Of a stretch of DNA of 64,000 nucleotides, positions 1-10,073 are shown piece by piece. The position numbers and the translations under genes are program-made. The DNA lies in the NCBI GenBank assembly GCA_021604005.1, contig BQIV01000006.1, forward strand, positions 81,830 through 145,829. Reading direction: 5' to 3'. Below the pieces are notes generated by a model. The model ran no database searches. It saw only the letters and a list, made by a program, of their open reading frames with translations, and was not told the origin of the DNA. The DNA is from Nitrospirales bacterium (lineage in GTDB: Bacteria; Nitrospirota; Nitrospiria; Nitrospirales; UBA8639). Position 1 is the stretch's first letter, and the number at the start of each line of letters is the position of its first letter.

Positions 1-506
1 ATGGTACGCATGTTGCGCTGACCAAAGGTGAAATTACTAGTGACCCTATGCTCGTTCGAGTGCATTCCGGTTGTTTTACCGCTGATGTGTTGGGCTCACT
101 CCGTTGTGACTGTCGCGATCAACTCCACCGCGCGATGGAAATGATTAATAAAGAAGGACGAGGGGTCCTTCTCCATCTAAACCAGGAGGGCCGTGGCATC
201 GGTTTGGCCAATAAAGTGAGAGCTTATCGTCTACAAGATGCAGGAAGTGATACCGTTGAGGCCAATGAGAAGTTAGGTTTTAAAGCCGATCTTCGGGATT
301 ATGGAATCGGGGCGCAGATCTTGGTTCAACTTGGGCTCAAGCAGATCAAACTCATGACCAACAATCCCAAAAAAATCGTGGGAATTGAAGGATACGGGTT
401 ATCCGTTGTCGAACGAGTTCCGATTGAAATTGCCCCTCAAGAATCGAATGTCCAGTATCTCCGGACGAAAAAGGCCAAGCTTGGCCATATTTTGAATAAT
501 GTCTAA
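1..506 (+). CDS. ribBA: GTP cyclohydrolase II domain (RibA or C-terminal half of RibBA), 5' truncated by window edge
   Basis: The frame is open from base 3, so the gene starts before the window. It encodes the GTP cyclohydrolase II domain, which converts GTP to the pyrimidine precursor of riboflavin. Visible family features are the zinc-site cysteines in SGC...RCDC, the NQEGRGIGL loop and the MTNNPKK motif. The first residues ([10 protein letters not shown]) look like the linker before the GCHII domain of bifunctional RibBA, which makes RibBA more likely than free RibA. The part needed to decide lies outside. ribH follows 100 bases downstream, as in a rib operon. Confidence 0.9.
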   Translation, partial: GTHVALTKGEITSDPMLVRVHSGCFTADVLGSLRCDCRDQLHRAMEMINKEGRGVLLHLNQEGRGIGLANKVRAYRLQDAGSDTVEANEKLGFKADLRDYGIGAQILVQLGLKQIKLMTNNPKKIVGIEGYGLSVVERVPIEIAPQESNVQYLRTKKAKLGHILNNV

Positions 507-606
507 CTCATCGTATGCCTTCGATTTTCAACCCATTTCCTAAATCCCAGGACACAGACGACTCAGTGTTCTGCACACCTTTTCAAGGACCGTGTGGCAG
601 GACCGT

Positions 607-1146
607 ATGATTGAACCAGTTGAAGGCGAACTCAAGGCCAACGGGTATCGATTTGGTCTTGTCGTCAGCAAATTTAATGAGTTTGTCACCAGCCGCTTGC
701 TTGCCAGTGCTCTCGAGACGTTGAAGCAGTACGGAGCCGTGGAGGATGACATGCACATTGTTCGCGTTCCGGGAGCATTTGAAATTCCTCTCATTGCTCG
801 ACGATTGGCGGTATCGATGCGCTATCATGCCGTGATTTGTTTGGGGGCCGTCATTCGAGGCGACACGCCGCATTTCGATTACATCTGTACGGAAACGGCA
901 CGTGGGATAGCGCAGGTTGGTCTTGAGGTAAATGTGCCGGTAATTTTCGGTGTCCTTACTGCCAATACGGTAGAGCAGGCTATGGAACGTGCGGGGCCTC
1001 CGGAACGAAACCGTGGCGCCGATGCTGCGCGTTCGGCCATTGAGATGGCGGCATTGATGGCTCATCCGTTGTTGCAGCCATCTTCCAAGGGTGCCGACGC
1101 AAGCGGCACTTCCCGTGACACCATCGATCCGTTGGAATGCTGGTAG
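607..1146 (+). CDS. ribH: 6,7-dimethyl-8-ribityllumazine synthase
   Basis: This is lumazine synthase, which joins the pyrimidine product of the riboflavin pathway to 3,4-dihydroxy-2-butanone 4-phosphate. The protein is 179 aa. The N-terminal [14 protein letters not shown], the central [14 protein letters not shown] with its catalytic His, and [17 protein letters not shown] are all typical. A GTG lies at 592, but ATG 607 gives the normal N-terminus and has AGGA a few bases upstream, so 607 is preferred. Two oddities appear at the C-terminus: the usual RAGxKxGNKG segment reads [10 protein letters not shown], and about 25 extra residues follow the normal end. Confidence 0.93.
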   Translation: MIEPVEGELKANGYRFGLVVSKFNEFVTSRLLASALETLKQYGAVEDDMHIVRVPGAFEIPLIARRLAVSMRYHAVICLGAVIRGDTPHFDYICTETARGIAQVGLEVNVPVIFGVLTANTVEQAMERAGPPERNRGADAARSAIEMAALMAHPLLQPSSKGADASGTSRDTIDPLECW

Positions 1147-1360
1147 CCTGGCCTTTCCCCAAAAGACTATAAACAATCGATCTATAGGTACTTTGTTGTA
1201 TACGGAGAAAGCGAATGTCTGGTTCCGATATGTACGCCATGTTTCGAGGCAACAGGACGGCACATCATGGTCCTGGGTAACGGTGAGAAGCGAAAAAGGT
1301 GCTGGTATCATGCGGTGCTTTTGTCCGGCCTGCCGTCATCGCTATGAGCCAAAAGACCAA

Positions 1361-1389
1361 TTGAACATGTCTGAAAACTTCGTTAGAGT
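1361..1389 (+). promoter_or_regulatory. candidate sigma70-type promoter upstream of nusB
   Basis: TTGAAC (1361-1366) and TAGAGT (1384-1389) are separated by 17 bases in the 276-base gap between ribH and nusB. Both boxes are imperfect. The rest of the gap shows no convincing gene or hairpin. Confidence 0.28.
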
Positions 1390-1422
1390 TGAAAACGTTT
1401 GCTGTACAATCGATTGCCTTTC

Positions 1423-1965
1423 ATGAATGCGTCAACACTTTCACTCGTGACAACGGATAAACAGTATCGTACTCGTCGGGCTGCGCGGCAACTGGCCTTG
1501 CAATGTTTATTTCAAGAAGAGTTTCAAGAAGCGACGCATGATTCCTTGGATGAATTCTGGCGGGAGCATGACACGACCCCAGAGGTGAAAGTGTTTGCCG
1601 GCCAAGTTGTGGCTGGAGTGACTGCGCATAAAACAGAGCTTGATACCGTTATCAATGCGTATGCCGTGGAATGGTCGTTAAGCCGTATGCCGGTCGTCGA
1701 TCGTAATATTTTACGGTGTGCGCTTTTCGAGTTTTTCTGGCTTCCGGACGTTCCTGCAAAAGTTACAATTAACGAAGCGCTTGAACTTGCCAAACGCTTT
1801 GCCGATGAGGAAAGTAAGCGTTTTCTGAATGGAATGTTGGATCGTATTATTCAACAGGAACCGCTGCTTGAGGCCAAACGTGTCGAAATCACTGCACGCA
1901 CATCATCCCAGTCGCCTCAGCCTCAGTCCAGTCAATCAATGAACCCGGGGTCCTGCGAAGAGTAA
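1423..1965 (+). CDS. nusB: transcription antitermination factor NusB
   Basis: NusB is an all-helical RNA-binding protein that joins NusE (S10) on boxA RNA during rRNA antitermination. The start of the core, RRAARQLALQCLFQ, and the later RMPVVDRNILRCALFE and INEALELAKRFADEES segments are family hallmarks. ATG 1423 is chosen; a TTG at 1399 is an alternative and neither has a strong ribosome site. The protein is 180 aa because of a low-complexity Ser/Gln/Pro tail of about 40 residues beyond the usual end. ribH-nusB adjacency is common in bacteria. purB begins four bases after the stop. Confidence 0.92.
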   Translation: MNASTLSLVTTDKQYRTRRAARQLALQCLFQEEFQEATHDSLDEFWREHDTTPEVKVFAGQVVAGVTAHKTELDTVINAYAVEWSLSRMPVVDRNILRCALFEFFWLPDVPAKVTINEALELAKRFADEESKRFLNGMLDRIIQQEPLLEAKRVEITARTSSQSPQPQSSQSMNPGSCEE

Positions 1966-1969
1966 CGAG

Positions 1970-3355
1970 ATGATTGCCCGATATTCACGACCGGAAATGT
2001 CCAATATTTGGAGCGAAACGCGTAAGTATGAAACGTGGCTTCGTGTTGAATTAGCCGTCTGCGAAGTCATGGAACAACAGGGGACAGTGCCGCGAGGCGT
2101 TGCCGCCCGCATACGACGAAAAGTTACAATTGATCCCGCTCGGATCGAGGCCATTGAGCAAGTCGTTAAGCATGACGTCATTGCATTTCTTGAATCGATA
2201 ACGGAGCAGGCGGGAAAAGAGGCTCGACATCTCCACGCTGGGCTGACTTCGTCGGACGTGCTCGATACCTCGCTGGCTTTGCAAATGTGTGAAGCAACGG
2301 ATCTGATATTAGCGAATGTTGCGACTCTGCTCAAGACGCTTCACACGCGAGCACTTGAACATCAACAGACCATGATGGTTGGCCGGTCGCATGGCATTCA
2401 CGGAGAACCCATATCGTTTGGCTGGAAATTGGCGATTTGGTATCAGGAGTTTCTTCGTCACCAGCAACGACTGTATAGCGTACGGAACGACATTGCGGTG
2501 GGAAAACTCTCTGGAGCCATGGGAACGTTTGCGCATCTGTCGCCGTCTGTCGAAAAGGCAGTCTGTGCAAAGTTGAATGTGACGCCTGCGCCGATCTCTA
2601 GTCAAATCGTTCAACGCGACCGTCATGCGGCGTATGTATCGGCATTGGCATTGGTGGCTGCAAGCATCGAAAAAGTCGCGACGGAAATTCGTCATCTGCA
2701 ACGGACCGAAGTCCTGGAGGCTGAGGAACATTTCGAAGCTGGTCAAAAGGGGTCGTCCGCCATGCCTCACAAACGAAATCCTGTAGGCTCGGAAAATCTT
2801 TGTGGACTTGCGAGAGTGATCCGGGCCAATAGCCTGGCGGCTATGGAAAATGTCGCACTCTGGCATGAGCGGGATATCAGTCACTCGTCTGTTGAGCGTA
2901 TCATTGTCCCAGACAGCACGATCTTAATTGATTACATGCTGGTCCGGCTGACAAATATCCTCAAAAACTTGCAGGTTTATCCGACGCGCATGATGAGCAA
3001 TTTGCAGATGACGGGAGGACTCGTGTATTCACAACGACTCTTGCTCGCGTTAGTCAACAAAGGCGCCACTCGAACAGAAGCCTATGAAACGGTTCAGCGA
3101 CATGCGATGACTTCTTGGAACAACCAAGGGGACTTTCAGGCACTCATTGCACAGGACCCAGTCATTACCAAATATTTGTCTGCAAAAGAGATCGCCTCGT
3201 GCTTCGAGCCACAGTCATATGTTCGCCATCACAAACAAGTTTTTGCACGAGTATTTGGCAAAAATCCCCCGAATGCAGCGGCGTCTCGAGCGAGTCGTTT
3301 AGCATCGTCGAGACGCCGAAAGACCACAACACGACCACGATCAACACGAGGGTAA
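1970..3355 (+). CDS. purB: adenylosuccinate lyase
   Basis: PurB catalyses two steps: release of fumarate from SAICAR and from adenylosuccinate. The start MIARYSRPEMSNIWS is typical, and the fumarase/aspartase-superfamily signature SSAMPHKRNP lies near residues 262-271. The HAGLTSSDVLDT segment carries a conserved active-site His region. At 461 aa it is about 30 residues longer than common bacterial forms. The surplus is an Arg/Ser-rich basic tail at the C-terminus. purC begins five bases downstream, so translation is probably coupled. Confidence 0.96.
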   Translation: MIARYSRPEMSNIWSETRKYETWLRVELAVCEVMEQQGTVPRGVAARIRRKVTIDPARIEAIEQVVKHDVIAFLESITEQAGKEARHLHAGLTSSDVLDTSLALQMCEATDLILANVATLLKTLHTRALEHQQTMMVGRSHGIHGEPISFGWKLAIWYQEFLRHQQRLYSVRNDIAVGKLSGAMGTFAHLSPSVEKAVCAKLNVTPAPISSQIVQRDRHAAYVSALALVAASIEKVATEIRHLQRTEVLEAEEHFEAGQKGSSAMPHKRNPVGSENLCGLARVIRANSLAAMENVALWHERDISHSSVERIIVPDSTILIDYMLVRLTNILKNLQVYPTRMMSNLQMTGGLVYSQRLLLALVNKGATRTEAYETVQRHAMTSWNNQGDFQALIAQDPVITKYLSAKEIASCFEPQSYVRHHKQVFARVFGKNPPNAAASRASRLASSRRRKTTTRPRSTRG

Positions 3356-3360
3356 CGATT

Positions 3361-4065
3361 ATGGAATCAGGAACACTCCTCTACGAAGGAAAAGCCAAAA
3401 AAGTTTTTGCCACACCAGATCCGAATCACGTTATTCAGTATTTTAAGGATGATGCCACGGCATTCAACGCCGAAAAACGCGGGACGATTTTCAATAAGGG
3501 AATCGTGAATAATACGATTTCCGTTCGTTTATTCCGGTTGCTCGAAGACGCTGGAATTCCCACGCATTTCATTGAACAGATCAGCGATCGGGAAATGCGC
3601 ACCAAACACTTATCCATCATTCAGATTGAAGTGGTCGTGCGAAATCGAGCCACTGGAAGTCTCGTCAAACGATTAGGCTTTGAAGAAGGTATGGCGCTTG
3701 ATCCCCCGCTTGTCGAGTTTTTCTATAAGAATGATCCGCTCGGGGATCCGTTAATCACCGAGGATCATATTCGTTTATTACAGTTGGCGACTGACGCGCA
3801 AGTGGCTCAATTACGCCAAGCTGCGTTGCGAATCAATGAGGTGCTCACGCCATTCTTCAAGGAGAAGGGCATGATGCTCGTCGACTTCAAACTTGAATTC
3901 GGAGACGAAAACGGTCAGCTGATTTTGGCTGATGAAATTTCTCCGGATACCTGTCGGTTTTGGGATATTCAAACTGGTGAACGCATGGATAAAGACCGGT
4001 TCCGTAAAGATCTCGGTCGCATCGAAGAAACCTATCAAGAGGTGTTGAACCGTGTGTGTGCTTGA
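3361..4065 (+). CDS. purC: phosphoribosylaminoimidazole-succinocarboxamide synthase
   Basis: SAICAR synthetase ligates aspartate to CAIR using ATP. ATG 3361 is preferred because GAGGG lies eight bases upstream and it gives the usual N-terminus LLYEGKAKKVF. A frame extension upstream to 3115 only overlaps purB. The product is 234 aa, the normal length of the short bacterial type. The LVDFKLEFG and ADEISPDTCRFWD motifs (the latter near residues 190-202) are intact. Confidence 0.96.
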   Translation: MESGTLLYEGKAKKVFATPDPNHVIQYFKDDATAFNAEKRGTIFNKGIVNNTISVRLFRLLEDAGIPTHFIEQISDREMRTKHLSIIQIEVVVRNRATGSLVKRLGFEEGMALDPPLVEFFYKNDPLGDPLITEDHIRLLQLATDAQVAQLRQAALRINEVLTPFFKEKGMMLVDFKLEFGDENGQLILADEISPDTCRFWDIQTGERMDKDRFRKDLGRIEETYQEVLNRVCA

Positions 4066-4083
4066 GCGCAAGGTTGGACAAGA

Positions 4084-4323
4084 GTGAAAGCGATAATCTA
4101 TGTCACACTCAAGTCTGGCATTCATGATCCACAGGGACATGCCGTTCAGCAGTCGCTTGAGACCTTCGGCTTTCACGCTGTGGATTCCGTTCGCATTGGG
4201 AAACTTCTCGAAGTCGATCTGAACGAAACTGATCATACGAAAGCGGAAGCTGTCGTGAAAGCGATGTGTGACAAGTTGTTATCGAACCCTGTCATTGAAG
4301 ATTACCGATTTGAATTGTCATAG
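4084..4323 (+). CDS. purS: FGAM synthase small subunit PurS
   Basis: This 79-aa protein is the small structural subunit of the three-part formylglycinamidine ribonucleotide synthase (PurS-PurQ-PurL). It starts at GTG 4084, with AAGG about nine bases upstream. The features GIHDPQGHAVQQSLETFGF and VRIGKLLEVDLNE match the family. Having PurS fits with the short PurL encoded downstream. A 107-base gap separates it from purQ and contains no evident gene. Confidence 0.93.
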   Translation: MKAIIYVTLKSGIHDPQGHAVQQSLETFGFHAVDSVRIGKLLEVDLNETDHTKAEAVVKAMCDKLLSNPVIEDYRFELS

Positions 4324-4430
4324 GGTAGCAATGATTGCATTGATCATGTCCGTCACTCGTTCAACAACACTGTGATCAGGATTGACACGTCCTTCCACTG
4401 TAACATGTTGATACAAGACGAGAGTGCGCC

Positions 4431-5132
4431 GTGAAGATCGGCATTATTACGTTTCCTGGATCGAATTGTGACCGGGATTGCCGGCATGTTGTCAAGACTG
4501 TCTTGGGATACCAAGCGCACTTGATCTGGCATCAAGAAACGTCGCTTTCTCACGTCGATGTGGTGATTCTCCCCGGAGGGTTTTCTTACGGTGACTATCT
4601 TCGTGCCGGCGCCATTGCTCGATTTTCACCAATTATGGAATCTATTCGGCAGTTTGCCGAAAAAGGCGGTATTGTCCTTGGTATATGCAACGGCTTTCAA
4701 ATCTTACTTGAGGCGGGGCTGCTTCCTGGTGCCATGCTCAAGAACCGGTATCTTTCCTTCATTTGTCAGGATGTGTCTATCAAAGTTGAAAATGCTGAAA
4801 CGACATTTACAAACGAGTACGCATCTGACCAAGTCTTGACAATGCCTATTGCCCATGCGGAGGGAAACTACTATGCCGATCCTATGACGCTTTCGGCATT
4901 ACACGATCATGCTCAAATTGTCTTTCGGTATTGTGATCAACATGGAGACGTGACCGCCGAGGCAAACCCGAATGGATCGCTTGAGAACATTGCCGGGATC
5001 CGCAATAAGGCAGGAAACGTGTTAGGCATGATGCCGCATCCCGAACGTTGTGCGGAAGATGTGTTTGGCAAGACGGATGGGGTCGCACTGTTTAGATCGC
5101 TGCGCCATGCGTTGAATCAAATGGTTGCCTAG
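4431..5132 (+). CDS. purQ: FGAM synthase glutaminase subunit PurQ
   Basis: PurQ is the class I glutamine amidotransferase that supplies ammonia to PurL. It starts at GTG 4431 and is 233 aa. The N-terminus [16 protein letters not shown] is typical. The nucleophilic Cys is in GICNGFQIL (about Cys86), and the His-Glu pair is in MPHPERC near the C-terminus. It lies between purS and purL, interrupted by one small DUF433 gene. Confidence 0.95.
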   Translation: MKIGIITFPGSNCDRDCRHVVKTVLGYQAHLIWHQETSLSHVDVVILPGGFSYGDYLRAGAIARFSPIMESIRQFAEKGGIVLGICNGFQILLEAGLLPGAMLKNRYLSFICQDVSIKVENAETTFTNEYASDQVLTMPIAHAEGNYYADPMTLSALHDHAQIVFRYCDQHGDVTAEANPNGSLENIAGIRNKAGNVLGMMPHPERCAEDVFGKTDGVALFRSLRHALNQMVA

Positions 5133-5144
5133 CCGGAGGGATGT

Positions 5145-5384
5145 ATGGAAATTTTTCCTGGAGTGTCCATGGATTCAGCTATTTGTTCCGGTAAACCATG
5201 CCTGACGGATACGTCGGTTGATATCGCCACCATTGTCGGTGCCCTAGGAACAGGCCAAGGGTTTGAGGGTGTACAGGAATCCTTTCAGGTGACCTATGAA
5301 CAAGTGCTGACTGCCCTTCGGTATGCATCGTATGTGACGGATCATTTACCGCTTCGAATGCCTGCTCACCATTCCGAGACCTAA
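5145..5384 (+). CDS. DUF433 family protein (antitoxin-like)
   Basis: This is a 79-aa DUF433 protein. The family signature is visible in [13 protein letters not shown] form (AICSGKPCL) followed by [14 protein letters not shown] and a C-terminal helix [16 protein letters not shown]. Known DUF433 proteins are small helix-turn-helix-like proteins, often annotated as VapB-type antitoxins. ATG 5145 has GGAGGG directly upstream. It sits 12 bases after purQ and one base before purL, so it must be co-transcribed with them. No toxin gene (PIN or DUF5615 type) is next to it. Its role here is unknown. Confidence 0.8.
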   Translation: MEIFPGVSMDSAICSGKPCLTDTSVDIATIVGALGTGQGFEGVQESFQVTYEQVLTALRYASYVTDHLPLRMPAHHSET

Positions 5385-5385
5385 C

Positions 5386-7647
5386 ATGTCTGCAACGGAC
5401 TCTCCCATACAACAAGAACTCATCGAGCAGCATGGTTTGTCGAAGGACGAATACCAGAACATTGTTCAGCACTTAGGACGTGAACCCAACCTGACCGAGT
5501 TGGGCGTATTTTCGGTGATGTGGAGTGAGCATTGCAGTTATAAAAGTTCGCGAGTGCATTTGAAGCGCCTGCCGACCGAGGGGGAACGCGTCGTTCAAGG
5601 ACCAGGAGAAAATGCCGGAGCAGTCGATATTGGTGATGGATTAGCGGCAGTCTTTAAAATCGAGTCACATAATCATCCATCCTTTATCGAACCCTTTCAA
5701 GGTGCGGCGACCGGGGTTGGCGGTATTCTTCGCGATATCTTCACGATGGGAGCACGACCCATTGCCCTGTTGAATTCGCTCCGGTTTGGTGCATTAGATC
5801 TGCCTAAAAATCGTCATTTACTCAAAGGCGTGGTGTCTGGAATCTCCTGGTATGGGAACTGTATCGGCGTTCCGACAGTCGGGGGCGAAATTACGTTCAA
5901 TGACATCTATTCCAAAAATCCACTCGTCAATGTCTTTTGTCTTGGGATCGTTGAGAAAGATCGCTTGCTCAAAGGGTTGGCCCAAGGTGTGGGAAATCCC
6001 GTGTTGTATATTGGCGCGAAAACGGGGAGGGATGGCATTCATGGGGCAACCATGGCGTCGGATAGTTTTGATGATCAGTCTGACGCCAAGCGCCCGAATG
6101 TTCAAGTCGGCGATCCTTTCCTTGAAAAGTTACTCTTAGAAGTCTGTTTGGAGTTTTTAGAGAAAGATTTGCTGGTTGGCATTCAAGATATGGGCGCCGC
6201 CGGGTTGACGAGTTCATCTTGTGAGATGGCATCTCGTTCCGGCACGGGAATTGAGCTTGACGTCACACATGTTCCCTGTCGGGAACCTAATATGACGGCG
6301 TATGAAATGCTACTCTCGGAATCTCAAGAACGCATGCTCTTAGTGGCCAAACCGGGTAAGGAACATGATGTGATTGCCATTTGTCAAAAATGGGGAATTG
6401 ATGCCGCTATCATTGGACGCGTGACCGATGATGGTATGCTTCGCATCAAAGAAGGGGAGGCCGTCGTTGCGGAAATTCCTGCCAAGGCTCTAGCCGAAGA
6501 AGGGCCTCGATATGAACGACCCGCACATCCACCTCAATATCAAGACTTGTTACAGGGCCTTGTCATTGAAAATTTGCCAGATGTCACAAATCCGTCTGAT
6601 GTACTCCTTGCGTTACTGCAGTCTCCGACGATTGCCAGTAAACGGTGGGTTGCGCGTCAGTATGACTATATGGTTGGAACCAATACGCTTGTGTGTCCCG
6701 GATCGGATGCCGCGGTCGTGAGAATTAAAGGAACCGATAAAGCGCTTGCTCTGACCACAGATGGGAATAGCCGGTACTGCCTCTTGAACCCCTACTTGGG
6801 CGGGGGGTTGGCGGTTGCTGAGGCCGCGCGTAATCTAGCCTGTTCTGGTGCCGAACCGATTGGCGTGACGGATTGTTTGAATTTTGGAAATCCTGAGCGG
6901 CCGGATATTATGTGGCAATTTATTATGGCGCTTGAAGGCATGAGCGATGCTTGCCGGCACTTCGCGATTCCAGTGGTAAGTGGCAATGTGAGTTTTTATA
7001 ATGAAACGAATGGTTTGTCTATTTACCCGACGCCTGTTCTCGGCATGGTCGGGCTGATTGAACCGGCATCATGCGTCATGACGCAATGGTTCAAACATGA
7101 AGGTGATCAGATTATTGTGTTGGGTGAAACGAAAGAGGATGTCGGAGGCACGGAATATCTGAAGCTCGTGCATGCGCGTGAGCAGGGAAACCCGCCATGG
7201 CTCGATCTGGATCAAGAACACGCGCTCCATCGCACGTTGCTTCACGCTATTCGTCAAGGTCTCATCCACTCGGCACATGATTGCTCGGAAGGTGGTCTAG
7301 CTGTGACGCTAGCGGAATGTTGTGTGTCGCATCCGTCCACACCACGAGGCGCGACGGTCCAACTTGCTCAGTCACAGTTACGTGTCGATGCCCTGTTGTT
7401 TGGGGAGTCTCCTTCACGTGCGATTGTCACGGCGTCGTCAGCTCATGTAGACGCCCTGATCGGGATTGCAAACGAACAAGGACTGTCTGCTGTTGTCATT
7501 GGGGAGGTTGGCGGTCAGGCGTTGAATATTACGGTTGTCTCAGACACGCAACACCATATGGATGCCGTTCACCTTCCTGTAGAGGTTCTCGCCGATGTGT
7601 GGTCGCATTCTTTTGAACGGCAGATTGAGTCATCAGATAAATCGTAA
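5386..7647 (+). CDS. purL: FGAM synthase large subunit PurL
   Basis: PurL is the ATP-dependent synthetase subunit of FGAM synthase. At 753 aa it is the short type that needs PurS and PurQ, both encoded just upstream. Recognisable motifs are [49 protein letters not shown], and, in the second half, [14 protein letters not shown]. The start at 5386 is one base after the DUF433 stop. purF follows nine bases after its end. Confidence 0.97.
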   Translation: MSATDSPIQQELIEQHGLSKDEYQNIVQHLGREPNLTELGVFSVMWSEHCSYKSSRVHLKRLPTEGERVVQGPGENAGAVDIGDGLAAVFKIESHNHPSFIEPFQGAATGVGGILRDIFTMGARPIALLNSLRFGALDLPKNRHLLKGVVSGISWYGNCIGVPTVGGEITFNDIYSKNPLVNVFCLGIVEKDRLLKGLAQGVGNPVLYIGAKTGRDGIHGATMASDSFDDQSDAKRPNVQVGDPFLEKLLLEVCLEFLEKDLLVGIQDMGAAGLTSSSCEMASRSGTGIELDVTHVPCREPNMTAYEMLLSESQERMLLVAKPGKEHDVIAICQKWGIDAAIIGRVTDDGMLRIKEGEAVVAEIPAKALAEEGPRYERPAHPPQYQDLLQGLVIENLPDVTNPSDVLLALLQSPTIASKRWVARQYDYMVGTNTLVCPGSDAAVVRIKGTDKALALTTDGNSRYCLLNPYLGGGLAVAEAARNLACSGAEPIGVTDCLNFGNPERPDIMWQFIMALEGMSDACRHFAIPVVSGNVSFYNETNGLSIYPTPVLGMVGLIEPASCVMTQWFKHEGDQIIVLGETKEDVGGTEYLKLVHAREQGNPPWLDLDQEHALHRTLLHAIRQGLIHSAHDCSEGGLAVTLAECCVSHPSTPRGATVQLAQSQLRVDALLFGESPSRAIVTASSAHVDALIGIANEQGLSAVVIGEVGGQALNITVVSDTQHHMDAVHLPVEVLADVWSHSFERQIESSDKS

Positions 7648-7656
7648 TTCGATACC

Positions 7657-9108
7657 ATGTCCCTTATCACACAAGAATCTATTCATGCCGCGTCCGATAA
7701 GTTTCGTGAAGAATGTGCCGTGTTTGGAGTGTACGGTCATCAAGAGGCGGCGAACTTAACCTATCTAGGTCTCTATGCCTTGCAGCATCGAGGGCAGGAA
7801 GGGTCAGGTATCGTCTCTGGAGATGGGGAACGTCTGTATCAGCGAAAAGGCATGGGGCTGGTTGCGGACATTTATTCAAAAAAGACCTTGAAAGGGTTAG
7901 CCGGTAACAGGGCTATTGGCCATAATCGATATTCGACGGCAGGCGAGAGTGACCTGAAAAATGTTCAACCGCTGACGGTGAATTTTGCCTTGGGCAATCT
8001 TGCGCTCGCGCATAATGGCAATCTTATTAATGCGTCGGTTTTGCGCGGGGAACTGGAAGCGTATGGAGCGATTTTTCAATCTGAGTCCGACAGCGAAGTC
8101 ATCGTGCACCTGATTGCGCATTCGCAAGGCGATACGTTGTTAGATCGTGTGATCGACGCCTTGAGTCTCGTTCGCGGGGCCTATTCTCTCTTATTGTTGG
8201 CTGATGATTACTTGATTGCCACACGGGATCCCTACGGGTTTCGTCCGCTGTGCCTTGGACGGTACAAGGGAAGCTGGGTTGTCGCGTCGGAGACTTGTGC
8301 TTTTGATTTGATGGGCGCGGAATTCATTAGAGAAGTTGAACCTGGGGAATTGGTGGTCATTGAGAAGTCCGGTATGACCTCCTATCATCCGTTTCCCCCA
8401 AAAACCTCTGCGCAGTGCGTTTTTGAGTATGTCTACTTTGCTCGTCCAGATTCAAAGATCTTTGGAGCACATGCCGTCTATTCCATTCGAAAAGCGCTCG
8501 GCCGTCAATTGGCCAAGGAATGTCCGGTCGATGCCGATGTGGTGATACCCGTACCGGATTCCGGTGTTCCAGCGGCGTTGGGGTATTCAGAAGGTGCCGT
8601 CATACCCTTTGAACTCGGGTTGACGCGCAATCATTATGTTGGTAGGACATTTATCGAACCGGAGCAAAGCATTCGGCACTTTGGCGTCAAACTCAAACTC
8701 AATGCGGTTCCCGAGATATTAAAAGGTAAGCGCGTGATTGTCATCGATGATTCTATCGTGCGTGGGACGACAAGCCGGAAAATTGTGAAAATGATTCGAC
8801 AAGCCGGGGCCAAGGAAGTGCATATGCGCATCAGCTCACCGCCAGTCGTGGCTCCGTGTTTTTATGGCATCGATACTCCGACCCAAAAAGAATTGATTGG
8901 GGCACGACAAAGTCTTGAAAATATTCGCAAGTATATTACGGCTGATAGCTTAGGGTATCTCAGCCTTGAAGGCATGCTCAAGGTTGCTCCAGGGCACGCC
9001 TCTCAATACTGTAGCGCATGTTTTACCGACCAGTATCCAATTTCCTTCACACGTGCGGAACAATTGCAACTCGGCTTATTCGAGCCCGTACCATCGTCCA
9101 GCAAATAA
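7657..9108 (+). CDS. purF: amidophosphoribosyltransferase
   Basis: PurF makes phosphoribosylamine from PRPP and glutamine, the first committed step of purine synthesis. It is 483 aa. The nucleophilic Cys20 ([10 protein letters not shown]) follows a short propeptide, so N-terminal processing is expected. The PRPP loop [18 protein letters not shown] is intact. The four cysteines expected for the Bacillus-type 4Fe-4S enzyme are visible (AQCVFEY, APCFYG, YCSAC), so it is probably an oxygen-sensitive Fe-S form. It closes the purine gene run. Confidence 0.96.
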   Translation: MSLITQESIHAASDKFREECAVFGVYGHQEAANLTYLGLYALQHRGQEGSGIVSGDGERLYQRKGMGLVADIYSKKTLKGLAGNRAIGHNRYSTAGESDLKNVQPLTVNFALGNLALAHNGNLINASVLRGELEAYGAIFQSESDSEVIVHLIAHSQGDTLLDRVIDALSLVRGAYSLLLLADDYLIATRDPYGFRPLCLGRYKGSWVVASETCAFDLMGAEFIREVEPGELVVIEKSGMTSYHPFPPKTSAQCVFEYVYFARPDSKIFGAHAVYSIRKALGRQLAKECPVDADVVIPVPDSGVPAALGYSEGAVIPFELGLTRNHYVGRTFIEPEQSIRHFGVKLKLNAVPEILKGKRVIVIDDSIVRGTTSRKIVKMIRQAGAKEVHMRISSPPVVAPCFYGIDTPTQKELIGARQSLENIRKYITADSLGYLSLEGMLKVAPGHASQYCSACFTDQYPISFTRAEQLQLGLFEPVPSSSK

Positions 9109-9228
9109 CGCCCTCCATTCTTGCACTTTGTTGCTGCCTAAAAAATCACTATGGTACCATCTACGTATCATTTATGTGCATGTGTGCTTTTCAAAACATG
9201 ATGAGCCGTGTGCAGAAAAAAGGAGAGC

Positions 9229-9774
9229 ATGATGAAACGATATTTTCTGATAGGCTGTTGGATCATCGCCATCCTGGTAGCTGCGAATGTCATGAGTTTC
9301 GCTTCCGGATTCTTTAAGGTCGGAGAGTCCGCTCCAAACTTTACGCTCACATCTTTGGACGAGCAGTCGGTCTCTCTTGAGTCCTTGCGTGGAAACGTCG
9401 TGGTCTTGGGATTGTTTCATATTTGCGAACCTTGTTTGATCCAAGGCACGAATCTACAGAAAGTTGCTGAGGCCATGAGGGGGAAAAATGTGGCCGTGGT
9501 TGGCGTGAATTCGTCTGGAGATTCCAAAGAGCATGTGATGGAATTCCTCAAAACCTTTCCGGTGCCCGTGACGTATCCCTATCTCTTGGATCCAGAGCAA
9601 GTCACGGATCAACTATTCGGTGGAGGGAAGTTTATTCCAAATGTGTACATCATTGACCAGCAAGGCGTCATTCGTTGGCAACGCGTCGGTAATTTCAATA
9701 TGGCTGGAGATGATATCATTCTCCAAGAAGTGGAAAAACTCCTAGCCAACCATTCGAGCGCATCAGCCTTGTAA
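9229..9774 (+). CDS. exported thioredoxin-like (TlpA/AhpC-TSA fold) protein
   Basis: The 181-aa protein begins with an N-terminal hydrophobic segment (about residues 4-26) that is a signal peptide or membrane anchor. It continues with a redoxin domain: GESAPNFTLTSLD, then a CxxC centre CEPC at about residues 66-69, and a cis-Pro-type FIPNVYIIDQQGVI segment. It probably acts as a periplasmic thiol-disulfide protein of the TlpA/ResA kind. The substrate cannot be read from sequence. ATG 9229 (or 9232) follows AGGAG. About 120 bases separate it from purF, so it may have its own promoter. Confidence 0.82.
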   Translation: MMKRYFLIGCWIIAILVAANVMSFASGFFKVGESAPNFTLTSLDEQSVSLESLRGNVVVLGLFHICEPCLIQGTNLQKVAEAMRGKNVAVVGVNSSGDSKEHVMEFLKTFPVPVTYPYLLDPEQVTDQLFGGGKFIPNVYIIDQQGVIRWQRVGNFNMAGDDIILQEVEKLLANHSSASAL

Positions 9775-9833
9775 GCATTCCTGCTTATCAGGTGAACTAT
9801 TGGCTCAGACGAAGGAAGGAACGCGAATCGATT

Positions 9834-10073
9834 ATGGATGAATTTGAAGCCGGCAAGCAAAAATTTCTTGACGTCGTACATAGTATCGACGCAAATGTAG
9901 AGGTGGTGATCCCAACGACCCCGTCAAATAGTCTGTTTCTCATTTCACTCACAAAGGGGGCGAATCGAAAGTTTATTACCGTTCCAGAAGATGATGTTCT
10001 GGATCTTCCGAGCGAAGAGGACATCCTGGCCAAAACGACGACGATGCTCCAAGAAGCGATTGGAGCGTTATGA
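9834..10073 (+). CDS. small hypothetical protein (79 aa)
   Basis: No family is recognised. The protein is 79 aa, soluble, with an acidic C-terminal half (VPEDDVLDLPSEEDILAK). ATG 9834 gives a clean N-terminus; an upstream in-frame ATG at 9792 is possible. The purine-rich GAAGGAAGGA about 13 bases before 9834 may be the ribosome site. Its stop overlaps the start of the next gene by four bases (ATGA), so the two are translationally coupled. Confidence 0.7.
   Translation: MDEFEAGKQKFLDVVHSIDANVEVVIPTTPSNSLFLISLTKGANRKFITVPEDDVLDLPSEEDILAKTTTMLQEAIGAL

Noticed and set aside
583..1311. 242-aa - strand frame opposite ribH
   Set aside because: It is antisense to a clear ribH gene and its protein is not family-like.
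1311..1426. short + frame with a CFCPACRHRY zinc-ribbon-like start, first thought to be NrdR-like
   Set aside because: It is only 38 codons, does not match the NrdR N-terminus (MRCPFC), and overlaps the nusB start.
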